Assembly: GCA_944388995.1 (NCBI GenBank)
Contig: CALXKN010000018.1
Coordinates: 1 to 38,253 of the forward strand
DNA from: an uncultured Spirochaetota bacterium
Lineage (GTDB): Bacteria > Spirochaetota > Spirochaetia > JAFGXN01
Direction: 5' to 3'
DNA: 38,253 nucleotides
Part shown: piece by piece, positions 1-8,541 of the stretch
How positions within the stretch are numbered: the stretch's first letter is position 1
Layout: every line of letters begins with the position of its first letter
Position numbers and translations under genes: made by a program
The notes under the pieces: generated by a model
The model's database searches: none
Seen by the model: only the letters and a program-made list of their open reading frames with translations
What the model was told of the DNA's origin: nothing

Positions 1-824
1 ATATACTGTTTGTTCCGCTCGATTTCCTCCTGCCGGATTTTCGCCTGCCGGATCAGCAGGTCAATTTCTTCTTTGCGCTGCTTTTCGTATGCCGAATAAT
101 TGCCTTTGTAGCGTTTCAGCCGGCCGTTGAAAAGTTCGTAAGTTTCACTGACGGTTTCGTCCAAAAACCAGCGGTCGTGCGAAATCAGCAGAACGCCGCC
201 GTCATATTTTTCGAGGAAGCCGGCAAGCCATTCGCGGCTTTCGATGTCGAGGTAGTTGGTCGGTTCATCCAGAAGGAGAATCTGCGGGTTCATCAGCAGA
301 ATCCGCGCCAGAGCGATGCGCATCTGCCAGCCGCCGGAAAATGAAGAAGAAGGTTTCCCGAGATCGGCGGCTTTGAATCCGAGACCTTTCAGCACCCGGT
401 CGATGCGGTCGCGGCGGTGGTGGTAGCCGCAGGAGAGGAGAATTTCTTCGATTTCGTGGATGCGGCGGGCTTTTTTCTCCCATCCGGCGTCGTTCCCGGT
501 CATCCGCGCGGCCAGTCCCGCTTTTTCGTCTTCAAGCAGCCGGAAGCGTTCAAACGCGGCTTCGGCCTCTTCCGCAGGCGTTTTGCTTCCGAAAGAAACG
601 CCGGTCTGCGGCAGGTATGCGGCGATCGTGCCTTCGGATTTGGAAACGGTTCCCGAATCCGGCTGAATTTCACCGGCGAGGATTTTCATCAGCGTCGATT
701 TGCCGCAACCGTTGACGCCGGCCAAAGCGGCGCGCGTTTTTCCGTCAATCTGAAGGGAAACGCTGTCGAGCAGATCCCGGTTGCCGTAGGCAAGGCAGAT
801 GCGCGAAGCTTGCAGAAGCGCCAC
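1..824 (-). CDS. ABC-F family ATPase, N-terminal part (cut by window edge)
   Basis: Soluble ABC-F ATPase; members bind ribosomes (translation factors or antibiotic-resistance proteins) rather than moving a substrate across a membrane. The 274 visible residues hold the first ATPase domain: Walker A GVNGCGKST (36-44), signature FSGGW (162-166), Walker B with DEPTNYLD (186-193; many ABC-F have NHLD) and H-loop SHDR (215-218). A charged helical stretch from about 245 to the edge fits the inter-domain linker; the second ATPase domain lies outside. There is no transmembrane segment. I chose GTG at 824 because GAGG lies 6 nt upstream and the frame opens with the usual first beta-strand. It is the last visible gene of a minus-strand run and begins 4 nt after the preceding stop. 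The subfamily (Uup, EttA, YdiF or resistance type) cannot be decided from this half. Confidence 0.9.
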   Translation of the reverse strand, partial: MALLQASRICLAYGNRDLLDSVSLQIDGKTRAALAGVNGCGKSTLMKILAGEIQPDSGTVSKSEGTIAAYLPQTGVSFGSKTPAEEAEAAFERFRLLEDEKAGLAARMTGNDAGWEKKARRIHEIEEILLSCGYHHRRDRIDRVLKGLGFKAADLGKPSSSFSGGWQMRIALARILLMNPQILLLDEPTNYLDIESREWLAGFLEKYDGGVLLISHDRWFLDETVSETYELFNGRLKRYKGNYSAYEKQRKEEIDLLIRQAKIRQEEIERNKQY

Positions 825-827
825 CGG

Positions 828-2078
828 TCACCTCGACAGATAAAGCTTCAGCGGAGCGTTCGGCTGCCGGATGACGGTGTTTTTTTCCACCAGATAGTCG
901 GGAATCATCGTCAGCTCGAGGTTGTTTTCGTCGGCGTTGTACAGCGCGTAGACGGTTTTTCCCTGCGAAAACCGAAAAACCAGACCGCCGGTGTAGACGT
1001 CGTTCAAATCCGAACTCATGAACAGGTTGAACGAAACGGTTCCGTCGGTAAAATCGGGACTCGGAATGTAATCGGGTATCAGAATGCGGTTGCGGGTCCA
1101 GACGAATTCCTTGTCTTCGGTAATCGTCAGCCGTCCGGAATTGATGCTTGAAAAGGAGTTGCCGTAAGCGATCAGGTTCTCAAACAGTCCGTTTTGCCGG
1201 TTCTGCTCGGTTTCAATGATCTTTGTCAGATCGGGAATCGGCGAGAAAAACTGTCCGTAATCGTTTTTCAGCGAAGTGTTGATGATGAGGATTTCGTTGG
1301 AATTCGGAAGATTGACCTGAATCGGCGTATCGGTAAACGAGACGGTTTTGCGGTCGCCTTCGATTCCCGAATAAGAAAAAACGCCTGAATAGAGCTTTGA
1401 GCGGACGGTGAGCGCTTTTTTTTGCGGGTCGACTTTGAAGAAGTAATTTTTCGCAAACAGCTCCAAATCGTAAATTCCGTTGGTGATGTACTCTTTGTAC
1501 TCCGACGGATAAAAAACCGTCGACGTCAGCCGCTCGGCAGCCGCTTGGTGCGGATCCCGCTTTTCCGCTTCGGAGGCCCGGAACAGTTCAAGGTTATGTC
1601 CGTATGACCAGCCGCCGGTTCCTGTTTCCGTTAAAATGCGGTACCAATAGTTTTGCGTCGATCCGACGGTGACCGTTTCTTCCGTTCGTCCGATGATTTT
1701 GATTTCTTCGCCTTCCCTCAGCGTGTATAAAACCGATCCGAACGCATCGGCTTCCGCTCTGACGGCGTGGCGGTCCCGTTTGGCCGTCGCAAATGTATCG
1801 GTAAACGGCCTGTAGGATTCGCGGAAATTTTCCGCATCCCGTTTGCGTTTTTCAAAATGAAGCTGCCACTTCTCGTATTCAATGCGTTCCCCGTCGATTT
1901 GAACGATGTACTTGTTGCGCAGCTTCGATTCCTGCTTGATTTTTACAAGCAGTCCGTTGTTTTGCGGAGCCTGAAAATCCCAAAGGACAACACCGTAGCC
2001 GATCCGTTCCGGCGCAACCAGAAGAATAAAACTGATGAGAACGCACGATGCAAGCAATCCGATGACGATTTTCTTCAT
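828..2078 (-). CDS. Envelope protein with SH3-like domains
   Basis: A 416-residue protein of unknown specific role. Residues 5-22 form a hydrophobic N-terminal segment. LASC at 9-12 resembles a lipobox, but hydrophobic residues continue past it, so an uncleaved anchor is equally possible. Residues about 26-64 (starting GYGVVLWDF) look like a small SH3-like barrel. Residues about 103-167 match a bacterial SH3b domain, with a run of alternating beta-strand residues ending in WSYGHNLELF. The remaining 250 residues are predicted soluble and unrecognised. Bacterial SH3 domains often bind peptidoglycan peptides, which fits a job at the cell wall beside the transglycosylase two genes upstream. ATG at 2078 follows the upstream TAA with a single base between, so translation is probably coupled. 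Confidence 0.85.
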   Translation of the reverse strand: MKKIVIGLLASCVLISFILLVAPERIGYGVVLWDFQAPQNNGLLVKIKQESKLRNKYIVQIDGERIEYEKWQLHFEKRKRDAENFRESYRPFTDTFATAKRDRHAVRAEADAFGSVLYTLREGEEIKIIGRTEETVTVGSTQNYWYRILTETGTGGWSYGHNLELFRASEAEKRDPHQAAAERLTSTVFYPSEYKEYITNGIYDLELFAKNYFFKVDPQKKALTVRSKLYSGVFSYSGIEGDRKTVSFTDTPIQVNLPNSNEILIINTSLKNDYGQFFSPIPDLTKIIETEQNRQNGLFENLIAYGNSFSSINSGRLTITEDKEFVWTRNRILIPDYIPSPDFTDGTVSFNLFMSSDLNDVYTGGLVFRFSQGKTVYALYNADENNLELTMIPDYLVEKNTVIRQPNAPLKLYLSR

Positions 2079-2079
2079 T

Positions 2080-2958
2080 TTATTTCTCTAACGGCGCCGA
2101 TAAAGTCAGGTTCAGGTTTTCTCTGTTGCAGAGAATGTGGATCTTCCCGGTTTTCAGCAGTTCGATATTGGCGGAGCGGCCCAGCAGCTTTTTGGCGTCG
2201 TCGTCGCGGATCACCAGGTCGGTGTGAAGCTCTCCGAATACGGCTGCCGCCAAAATCCGCAGCGGCCGCGTTCCGATTTCGTTTTCGGTCAGATCCGCGT
2301 CGGCGGGGTAGTAGGTTACATAGCCGCGTTCGGTCAGAACATCCGGGTTGATGTTCTCCTGCGACAGCAGCGTTTCGCCCGAAGCGCTGAGCAGTTTCGG
2401 GAAAAGCGCAGGCTGCAGGGCTGCCGCCTCCGATTTTCCGAAGACCGGCAGCAGACCCGTTGCGACAATCACGACGGCGCTGTAGTCCTCCGCCGCAATG
2501 TAACCCAGATACGGGCGGATGGGAATCGGCGTGTCGTGCGTGACAAAAATTTTCGTGAAATCGGAGTAGAGATTAACGCTGTATTCGTTTATCAGAGTCG
2601 TCAGATCTTCGGAAAGATAGGAGTTTTCAAGAAAAGCATCTTGGCTTAAAGATTCGATAACATTCAAATAAGTTAAATCGTTTAAAACCAAATCTTTTAC
2701 CGTTGCCTTCGAATTGACGACAATCGGTTCGAGCGCCATTAACAGAATACGGGGAAACGCTTTGCCGACTTCCTGACCGGCCTGCCGCTTTGCTTCCTGA
2801 ATGACAAAAATTTCAGGATTCAGGTGATTTTCCACGCGGATGCGGATCAGATCCCTCTCCCACCGGATATCGGTTTTGACATCGAAGTTATCGATTTGCG
2901 CCGTTGCGGCTGAGACAATGACGGTCAGTAATAAAAAACCTGCCAGTTTCTTTTTCAT
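2080..2958 (-). CDS. Secreted protein of unknown function
   Basis: A 292-residue protein with a clear signal peptide: KKK, a hydrophobic core, then a likely cut after SAATA at about residue 20. I do not recognise the family with certainty. The mature part begins with a short beta-rich stretch, then has a helical middle (about 50-110), and near the end alternates strand-like segments with a DDDAKKLLG helix. A distant relation to LPP20-like lipoproteins is possible but not shown. The start at 2958 has GGAG 5 nt upstream. It lies 11 nt after the transglycosylase stop and one base before the SH3 gene, inside the same minus-strand operon, so an envelope role is the best guess. Confidence 0.8.
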   Translation of the reverse strand: MKKKLAGFLLLTVIVSAATAQIDNFDVKTDIRWERDLIRIRVENHLNPEIFVIQEAKRQAGQEVGKAFPRILLMALEPIVVNSKATVKDLVLNDLTYLNVIESLSQDAFLENSYLSEDLTTLINEYSVNLYSDFTKIFVTHDTPIPIRPYLGYIAAEDYSAVVIVATGLLPVFGKSEAAALQPALFPKLLSASGETLLSQENINPDVLTERGYVTYYPADADLTENEIGTRPLRILAAAVFGELHTDLVIRDDDAKKLLGRSANIELLKTGKIHILCNRENLNLTLSAPLEK

Positions 2959-2969
2959 ATCATCTCCGC

Positions 2970-4271
2970 TCAGGGAACATTTATAACGGTTCCCGCTTTC
3001 AGTATATCACGGTTTCCCATTTTATTAAAGTATTTTAATTCATTGACGGATACGCCGTACTCCCGGGCCAGACCCCAAAGCGTGTCGCCGACCTGAACGG
3101 TGTAGGTCCGGCTGAATTCCTTTCCCGAAAATCCGTCCGGATCTGCCGGCGCCGGCTTTGCTTTCGGCGGAGCGACGTCCTTAAATGCGGGAATCATCAG
3201 CTTCTGTCCGATTTGAAGCGCCTGCGGTCTGACATTCGGATTGAACTGCAGGATAATATCGATGGATACGCCGTAGTGGGCGCTGAGCGCGTAGAGCGTA
3301 TCTCCCTGACGGATATTGTAAATATAGTAGTTTAAAAATTCAGAATCATCGTTTTCCAGAGCTCCGATGATTTGTTCTGTGTACTGAGCCGGAAATTTCA
3401 AATAATAATTGTTTTTCGGCGGCGTAACGCGGTAATTGAGTTCGGCGTTGGCCGCCTTCAGCTCCGCAAACGGAACGCCCGCTTTGGCAGCCAGCAGCGA
3501 AATGTCGATCGGCTTCTCAATCCTGACCATGTTCCATTCGGGAGGCGGGTTCCACGAGACGCTGAGCCCGAAATCTCTTTTATTGGAACAGGCATAGGCG
3601 ACGGCGAAGCACTTCGGGACATAATGAACGGTCTGCGACGGCAGAAGACGGCGGCGGGCCATCGACCAAAAGTCGTTGAGACCGTAGGCGTTCATGGTGC
3701 GCGTTACGCGTCCCAAGCCGCAGTTGTAGGCGGCCATCGCCAGCGCCCAGTCGCCGGTTTTTTCGTAGTTGTAGCTGAGTTTGTGGAGCGCGGCGTCAGT
3801 TGACTTCATGAAATCAAACCGTTCATCCGCCCATTCGGAAATCGAAATGTCGTACCCGCCGATGCTGTTCCTCATAAACTGCCAGATTCCGTATGCGCCC
3901 GATCGTGAAACGGCGCGCGGTTTGAATTCCGACTCAATAAACGCGATGTAAAAAAGTTCCTGAGGAAGGTTCGCTTCGTTGATTTTTTCACGGATATATC
4001 CGATGTACGGCTGGGCGGCGTTCAGGGTCCGGTCAATGGCTTCGCGAGAAAAGCGGTTTTTGTATTGAGCAAGCAATTTTTCTGTTTCGGGTGCTATTTC
4101 CGGGTGGAGCGGCAGTTTGTTCTGGACGGTCGGTTCGAGGAGGCCGACGCCCTCTGCTGATATCTGCGTTTTCTGCCGGCGGACGGCGTAACCGGAGAGA
4201 GGTTCCGTTGAAAACGCGAATCCTCCCAAAGAAACCGGAACGAGAAGAAAAACCGCAAGAATCCGTTTCAT
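2970..4271 (-). CDS. mltD: MltD-like lytic transglycosylase with two LysM domains
   Basis: Cleaves the glycan strands of peptidoglycan in the periplasm, releasing anhydro-muropeptides. The 433 residues hold a signal peptide (1-20), a family-23 transglycosylase domain (about 80-235) and two LysM domains (about 317-361 and 389-433) that bind glycan. The catalytic glutamate is E113 in IESEFKP; the GIWQFM (128-133) and AYNCG (181-185) motifs are intact. The frame is open further upstream, but ATG at 4271 forms an ATGA overlap with the preceding stop and opens directly into a signal peptide, so I take it as the start. E. coli MltD has the same order of domains. The neighbouring secreted genes suggest a wall-remodelling cluster. 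Confidence 0.93.
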   Translation of the reverse strand: MKRILAVFLLVPVSLGGFAFSTEPLSGYAVRRQKTQISAEGVGLLEPTVQNKLPLHPEIAPETEKLLAQYKNRFSREAIDRTLNAAQPYIGYIREKINEANLPQELFYIAFIESEFKPRAVSRSGAYGIWQFMRNSIGGYDISISEWADERFDFMKSTDAALHKLSYNYEKTGDWALAMAAYNCGLGRVTRTMNAYGLNDFWSMARRRLLPSQTVHYVPKCFAVAYACSNKRDFGLSVSWNPPPEWNMVRIEKPIDISLLAAKAGVPFAELKAANAELNYRVTPPKNNYYLKFPAQYTEQIIGALENDDSEFLNYYIYNIRQGDTLYALSAHYGVSIDIILQFNPNVRPQALQIGQKLMIPAFKDVAPPKAKPAPADPDGFSGKEFSRTYTVQVGDTLWGLAREYGVSVNELKYFNKMGNRDILKAGTVINVP

Positions 4272-5335
4272 GACGCATCCGCGGTCGATTCGAAGTGCTT
4301 GTCTCCGAAGTAGATCCCCGCCCACTCCCACTTGCCGTTCAGTTCGGGATCGGCAGGATAGTCGATCTTCGAAAAATAAAAGTACCACTTTCCGACTTGA
4401 AACTGCCAGTTCCACGTTTCCAAATACGCTTCCCGTTCGTTGGAAATAGGATCCAGAGCTGCGGCGTAACGGATATTCTGACGCTGAATGATGGTTCCCA
4501 TTCCGAAACGGAAGCTGTTTTCCGCCTCCACTTCATCCTGCGCCCATGAATTGGCAAAAAACAACGCCTGCGACTGACAGCGCTGCAGCAATCGGGAATT
4601 GCGCGTCCGGATGGCGTATTTGATATCCGCGACAAGCCGGTTCAGATCGTCGTAAGCCCAGTCAACCCGGTTGAATTTACTCAGACCGACCTTTTTGGCG
4701 GCCGACGAATAAGCGTTTGTGTCGTCGTGAATCACAACGTGGGGCGATTCAAGGAATTTTTCATAGGCTTCCAGCGCAGAGCTCCACTCTTTTTTTTCTT
4801 CATAGGCTTTGGCAAGGCGGTAGTACAATTCGCTTCGGTTTTCGGGAATCCGGATGCGGGGAAGGGCCGTTTGGTATAAATCGATTCGGGCGTCGGCTCC
4901 GACCGTCAGAGCCAGGCACCGCTCCAAAGCCCGGTCAAAAAGGGATAATCCGTCCAGCGTCAGTTCGGGATATTCTTTTAAAATCCGCATATAATGGATT
5001 TGCGCCGCTCCGTGGTTCTTTAAAGTTTCGCAGTTTTGGGCCCTCAGGAACAGATAATAGGCGTTAAACGGATCGTTCGGGTAGAGAAAAGAAACGTGCT
5101 GTAAAAAAAGATCGAGGGTAATCCGGTTTTCGCCTCGTAAAATCTGCGCGATTCGGTTGATTAAAATAAAACGGCCTTCCGGGGTCTCGGTTCCGTTTAA
5201 GGTCTCCATGAGAATTCTGAGATTTCTGTCGGTCTCCGACTGTCCCGTCGTAAAAAGCGGAAAAGATCCGGCCGCATTCCGGCATCCGAGGAGCGAAAGG
5301 GCGGCAAATATCAAAATCCGATAGCGAACCTTCAT
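4268..5335 (-). CDS. TPR-like lipoprotein
   Basis: A 355-residue predicted lipoprotein and first gene of the minus-strand run. The N-terminus is positively charged and hydrophobic, ending in LSLLGC with the lipid-carrying cysteine at residue 18. The middle contains helical repeats that look like tetratricopeptides, best seen around YYRLAKAYEEKKEWSSALEA, while the C-terminal 80 residues are rich in Trp and Tyr and unrecognised. TPR lipoproteins usually scaffold envelope complexes, which fits the transglycosylase that overlaps its end by 4 nt. The frame also allows TTG at 5341. Neither start has a Shine-Dalgarno sequence. A TATGAT box ends 6 nt before the TTG, so the transcript probably begins almost at the start codon. 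Confidence 0.82.
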   Translation of the reverse strand: MKVRYRILIFAALSLLGCRNAAGSFPLFTTGQSETDRNLRILMETLNGTETPEGRFILINRIAQILRGENRITLDLFLQHVSFLYPNDPFNAYYLFLRAQNCETLKNHGAAQIHYMRILKEYPELTLDGLSLFDRALERCLALTVGADARIDLYQTALPRIRIPENRSELYYRLAKAYEEKKEWSSALEAYEKFLESPHVVIHDDTNAYSSAAKKVGLSKFNRVDWAYDDLNRLVADIKYAIRTRNSRLLQRCQSQALFFANSWAQDEVEAENSFRFGMGTIIQRQNIRYAAALDPISNEREAYLETWNWQFQVGKWYFYFSKIDYPADPELNGKWEWAGIYFGDKHFESTADAS

Positions 5336-5347
5336 ACGCAACAGTCT

Positions 5348-5353
5348 ATCATA
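5348..5353 (-). promoter_or_regulatory. -10 box for the minus-strand envelope operon
   Basis: TATGAT on the minus strand, 12 nt before ATG 5335 and 6 nt before the alternative TTG 5341. No good -35 box is visible at the proper distance. The AT-rich gap 5342-5410 is shared with the divergent clpS promoter. Confidence 0.35.
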
Positions 5354-5375
5354 GTTAAATATAAAAAAAAAGGGC

Positions 5376-5404
5376 TTGTCGTTTTATTTCAAAAAAATTA
5401 TCAT
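5376..5404 (+). promoter_or_regulatory. clpS-clpA promoter
   Basis: TTGTCG (5376-5381), a 17-nt spacer and TATCAT (5399-5404). The -10 box ends 6 nt before the ATG at 5411, so transcription should begin at or next to the start codon; no Shine-Dalgarno sequence is present. Confidence 0.5.
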
Positions 5405-5410
5405 AATGAT

Positions 5411-5713
5411 ATGAAGTTGCCTGATCAGAAGCCGTCTGCCCGGCGGAAAAAACCGGCAGTGCCGCGGCCTCATCTTTACCGCATTGAATGGATCCGTCCG
5501 TCTGTCGGCAGCGGTGACGCGGCGGAGTTGATGAGACTTTCGTTCCGCTTCCGGGATGCGGATATCGACAGATTGATGGAAAAAAGCCGGGTTGGAGAGC
5601 GTACCGTTATCGGAATTTACTCGTTCGATGTGGCCCGCTCCAAAATGGCGGCGGCCCGCGACGCGGCGGCGGCACTCCGCCTGACGTGTCCTTTTTTTAT
5701 GGAGAGAGAGTAG
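5411..5713 (+). CDS. clpS: ClpS-like adaptor with altered N-degron pocket
   Basis: A 100-residue protein of ClpS size and fold directly before clpA. ClpS delivers proteins with destabilising N-terminal residues to the ClpAP protease. The match is clearest at the end, where VIGIYSFDVARSK corresponds to the family's hallmark strand and helix, and in the LYRIEW strand near residue 22. The residues that hold the N-degron in known ClpS proteins are not conserved: the Asn-Asp-Asp loop is replaced by a sequence around RPSVGSGD, and the pocket histidine falls on Arg by alignment. It may read another signal or only modulate ClpA. The stop TAG shares its G with the GTG start of clpA, so the two are translationally coupled. 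Confidence 0.8.
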   Translation: MKLPDQKPSARRKKPAVPRPHLYRIEWIRPSVGSGDAAELMRLSFRFRDADIDRLMEKSRVGERTVIGIYSFDVARSKMAAARDAAAALRLTCPFFMERE

Positions 5714-8040
5714 TGGATATTTCCGACGAACTGCAGCTGGCTTTAAACCGTTCCTACCGGCTGGCCAAAAAGAACCGGCATGAATTTGTCACGCCGGAGC
5801 ATGTTCTTTTGGCGCTTTTGGAATACGATACGGTCGGACGGCTGTTTGAAATCATGAATATTTCCGTTGAAGGTTTTGCGTGGGAGCTGGAGTCGTATCT
5901 GGATGCGACGATGCCGACGGTTGACGGTGAAAATCCGACGGAAAGCATCGGTTTTAAAGAAATTCTGGAAGATGCGTTTCATTTTGCCCGTTACGCCGAT
6001 GCGGAAGCCGTCGATATCGGCGACGTGCTGATGGCGATGATGGATCAGGAAGAGTCGTTTGCCGCGTATCTGCTCAGCCGTAACGGAATTACCGACCGCG
6101 CGTTTGCCGATGCCGTTGCAACGGCGGACCGGTTCGGCTCTGACGGTGTTTTTGCGGAGGGGTGGCCTTCCGATTTTCCTGACGAAGAAGACGGCGGGTG
6201 GGAGCGTAAGGACGACAGCGAAATTTTATCCGAGCTGACCGTCGACTTAACGGCCGCTGCCGCCGGACGCAGACTGCCGCCGTTTATCGGCCGCGAGGAT
6301 TTGCTGCAGACGGTTCAGTCGGTTCTGCTTCGCAGCCGGAAGTGTAACCCGCTGCTCATCGGCGAGCCCGGCGTCGGAAAAACGGCATTGGCGGAGGGGT
6401 TGGCTCAGCGCATCGTCCGGAAAAAAGTGCCGCCGTTTTTGATCGGGAAGAAACTCCTTTCCCTCGACGTCGGATCTTTGGTTGCCGGCACAAAATACCG
6501 CGGCGAATTCGAAATGCGGATGAAGCGGCTGCTCTCCGTGCTGGAGAAAGACGACTCGGTTATTCTGTTTATTGATGAAATCCATACGCTGATGGGAGCC
6601 GGCGCGGGCGAGACCAACAAACTTGACGCGGCCAATATGCTGAAGGCCAGACTGACCGGAGGCCGCCTGATCTGCATCGGGGCGACGACTTTCGAAGAGT
6701 TTAAAAAGAAAATCGAACCGGAAAAGGCGTTCCTGAGACGCTTTCAGGTTGTCGAAATACCGGAACCGACGCCCGCCGAAACCGAAGAGATTGTCAGGCA
6801 TATCCGAAAGAGTTTTGAACGGTTTCACGGCGTCCGCATTCCGATGAAAACGGCCCGCTGCGCCGTCGGACTGGCGGATCGCTGGCTGAAAGAACGCAGG
6901 CAGCCGGACAAAACCATCGATTTGCTGGATACGGTCTGCGCCGACGTCCGTTTCCGCGGATACAAAAACGGCAGAAACGACGGCCTGACCGTTGCGGACG
7001 CCGATTTGGAGCAGACGGTTGCCAAAATGGCCGGACTGCCTCCGGAAAAACTCGGCGAATCGGATGAACAGCGGCTGATGAAGCTGGAGCCGGCACTGAA
7101 GGCGGCGGTTTTCGGTCAGGACGCCGCCGTCGAAACGGTTGCGGCTGCCGTCAAACGGGCTTACGCCGGCTTCCGGAAGGAAAACCTGCCGATCGCCTCG
7201 CTTCTGTTTATCGGTCCGACCGGTGTCGGCAAAACAGAGCTGTCAAAACAGCTGGCGTCAGCGCTCGGAATCGATTTGATCCGTTTCGATATGAGCGAAT
7301 ATCAGGAAAAGAGTTCCGTCGCCCGGTTTATCGGAGCGCCTCCGGGGTACGTCGGTTATCAGGAAGGCGGCGTTCTCATTGATGCGGTCCGGCGCAAACC
7401 GAACGCGGTGCTGCTTTTGGATGAAATCGAAAAAGCGTGTCCCGATATTTTCAACATACTGCTACAGGTGATGGACTACGCCGTTCTGACCGATTCGCTC
7501 GGAAGAAAAGCCGATTTCAGCCGGATTGTCCTGATTATGACCGGCAACATCGGCTCCGGTGACTGGGAGAAAAACGCCATCGGTTTTGAAAGCGTTGCGG
7601 GAAACCGCGCCGCCGAATCGCTGAAAGAGGTCTTCTCTCCCGAATTCCGCAACCGTCTCGACGGAGTTGTCCGGTTCAACAAACTGAGCGAAGAGCAGGT
7701 GAGGAAAATCATCCTCAGGGAGATTGATCTCTTCTCCGCCCGGCTGAAAAAACGCGGCGTTTCGCTCTCGCTCGGTAACGGCGTTGTCGATTGGCTGACA
7801 AAAAAAGGTTTCAGTAAGGAGTTCGGCGCCCGTCCGGCGGTCGGTGTTGTCGAGACTGAGTTAAAGGCGCTGTTCCCCGATGAGGTGTTGTTCGGCTTTC
7901 TGAAAAACGGCGGACGCGCGCGCGTGGAAACGGAGAACGGACGCCTGCGGATCAAGCCGCCTTCGGGGAAATTCGGGTTTCCGCGGCTTTTAAAAGGAAA
8001 GAAAAATGACAAAGGGCGCGAAGGCGAAAGCGCGGTTTAA
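5713..8040 (+). CDS. clpA: ClpA, ATP-dependent unfoldase of the ClpAP protease
   Basis: Hexameric AAA+ unfoldase that threads substrates into ClpP. The 775 residues contain the Clp N-domain (about 1-140), D1 with GEPGVGKT (217-224) and VILFIDE (283-289), and D2 with GPTGVGKT (501-508) and AVLLLDE (565-571). IGF at 623-625 lies where ClpA and ClpX carry the ClpP-binding loop, so ClpP partnership is expected although clpP is not in the window. It lacks the coiled-coil middle domain of ClpB/ClpC. The frame opens earlier at 5686, but GTG at 5713 overlaps the clpS stop, has GGAGAGAG just upstream and gives the usual ClpA N-terminus. Confidence 0.96.
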   Translation: MDISDELQLALNRSYRLAKKNRHEFVTPEHVLLALLEYDTVGRLFEIMNISVEGFAWELESYLDATMPTVDGENPTESIGFKEILEDAFHFARYADAEAVDIGDVLMAMMDQEESFAAYLLSRNGITDRAFADAVATADRFGSDGVFAEGWPSDFPDEEDGGWERKDDSEILSELTVDLTAAAAGRRLPPFIGREDLLQTVQSVLLRSRKCNPLLIGEPGVGKTALAEGLAQRIVRKKVPPFLIGKKLLSLDVGSLVAGTKYRGEFEMRMKRLLSVLEKDDSVILFIDEIHTLMGAGAGETNKLDAANMLKARLTGGRLICIGATTFEEFKKKIEPEKAFLRRFQVVEIPEPTPAETEEIVRHIRKSFERFHGVRIPMKTARCAVGLADRWLKERRQPDKTIDLLDTVCADVRFRGYKNGRNDGLTVADADLEQTVAKMAGLPPEKLGESDEQRLMKLEPALKAAVFGQDAAVETVAAAVKRAYAGFRKENLPIASLLFIGPTGVGKTELSKQLASALGIDLIRFDMSEYQEKSSVARFIGAPPGYVGYQEGGVLIDAVRRKPNAVLLLDEIEKACPDIFNILLQVMDYAVLTDSLGRKADFSRIVLIMTGNIGSGDWEKNAIGFESVAGNRAAESLKEVFSPEFRNRLDGVVRFNKLSEEQVRKIILREIDLFSARLKKRGVSLSLGNGVVDWLTKKGFSKEFGARPAVGVVETELKALFPDEVLFGFLKNGGRARVETENGRLRIKPPSGKFGFPRLLKGKKNDKGREGESAV

Positions 8041-8488
8041 AGAGGGTTTTAACTGCGCGCAGTCGGTCGTTTCGGCGTTTGCCCCGGAAATTTCCCGGGA
8101 AACCGGCCTCACTGCGCAGCGGCTGACGGCCGCCGTCAGCGGGTTCGGCGGCGGCATGGGGCGGATGCGGGAAGTGTGCGGCGCCGTTTCCGGGGCGATC
8201 GCCGTTCTCGGCTTTCTGACCGGGTATTCGGACCCGGACGATTCCGCCGCCAAAAAAGAGATGTACGGCCGGGTGCGCGAATTGATGAACGCCTTTAAGG
8301 AGCGCAGCGGTTCGTGCGTCTGCCGCGAACTGTTGGTCGGAACAAACGCCGATGACGGCGCTGTCCCGGAAGAACGGACCGCCGGATATTACAGAAAGCG
8401 TCCGTGCGCCGATTTGGTTGAAACGGCGGCCGATCTTTGTGCGGAAATTTTACAAAAATACAACCGTTCCGGCAAAAAAAATACTTGA
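8006..8488 (+). CDS. C_GCAxxG_C_C family protein
   Basis: A 160-residue soluble protein of the cysteine-rich C_GCAxxG_C_C family, often annotated as a putative redox or metal protein of unknown function. The family pattern is visible: NCAQS with Cys17, GFGGGMGRM (47-55) followed by VCGAVSGA with Cys58, then Cys104, Cys106, Cys134 and Cys145. Spaced cysteines with no signal peptide suggest metal or Fe-S binding in the cytoplasm, which is an inference. The start at 8006 has AAAGGAAAG a few bases upstream and lies 35 nt inside the clpA end, so it is probably cotranscribed with clpS-clpA. A functional link to ClpA is not shown. Confidence 0.9.
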   Translation: MTKGAKAKARFKEGFNCAQSVVSAFAPEISRETGLTAQRLTAAVSGFGGGMGRMREVCGAVSGAIAVLGFLTGYSDPDDSAAKKEMYGRVRELMNAFKERSGSCVCRELLVGTNADDGAVPEERTAGYYRKRPCADLVETAADLCAEILQKYNRSGKKNT

Positions 8489-8511
8489 CTTTTCCCTGTT
8501 CGGTGTATAAT
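8485..8511 (+). promoter_or_regulatory. Promoter of the GPH symporter gene
   Basis: TTGACT (8485-8490) and a perfect TATAAT (8506-8511), separated by 15 nt, a little short. The -35 box overlaps the last codons of the preceding gene. The first 12 bases, TTGACTTTTCCC, recur in the promoter at 22142-22170. Confidence 0.65.
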
Positions 8512-8541
8512 AAAAACTATCAATATAATAAAGGGGTTTCT

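Noticed and set aside
417-1151. Plus-strand frame of 244 codons at the left end
   Set aside because: Lies opposite the ABC-F and SH3 genes and shows no start signal or domain.
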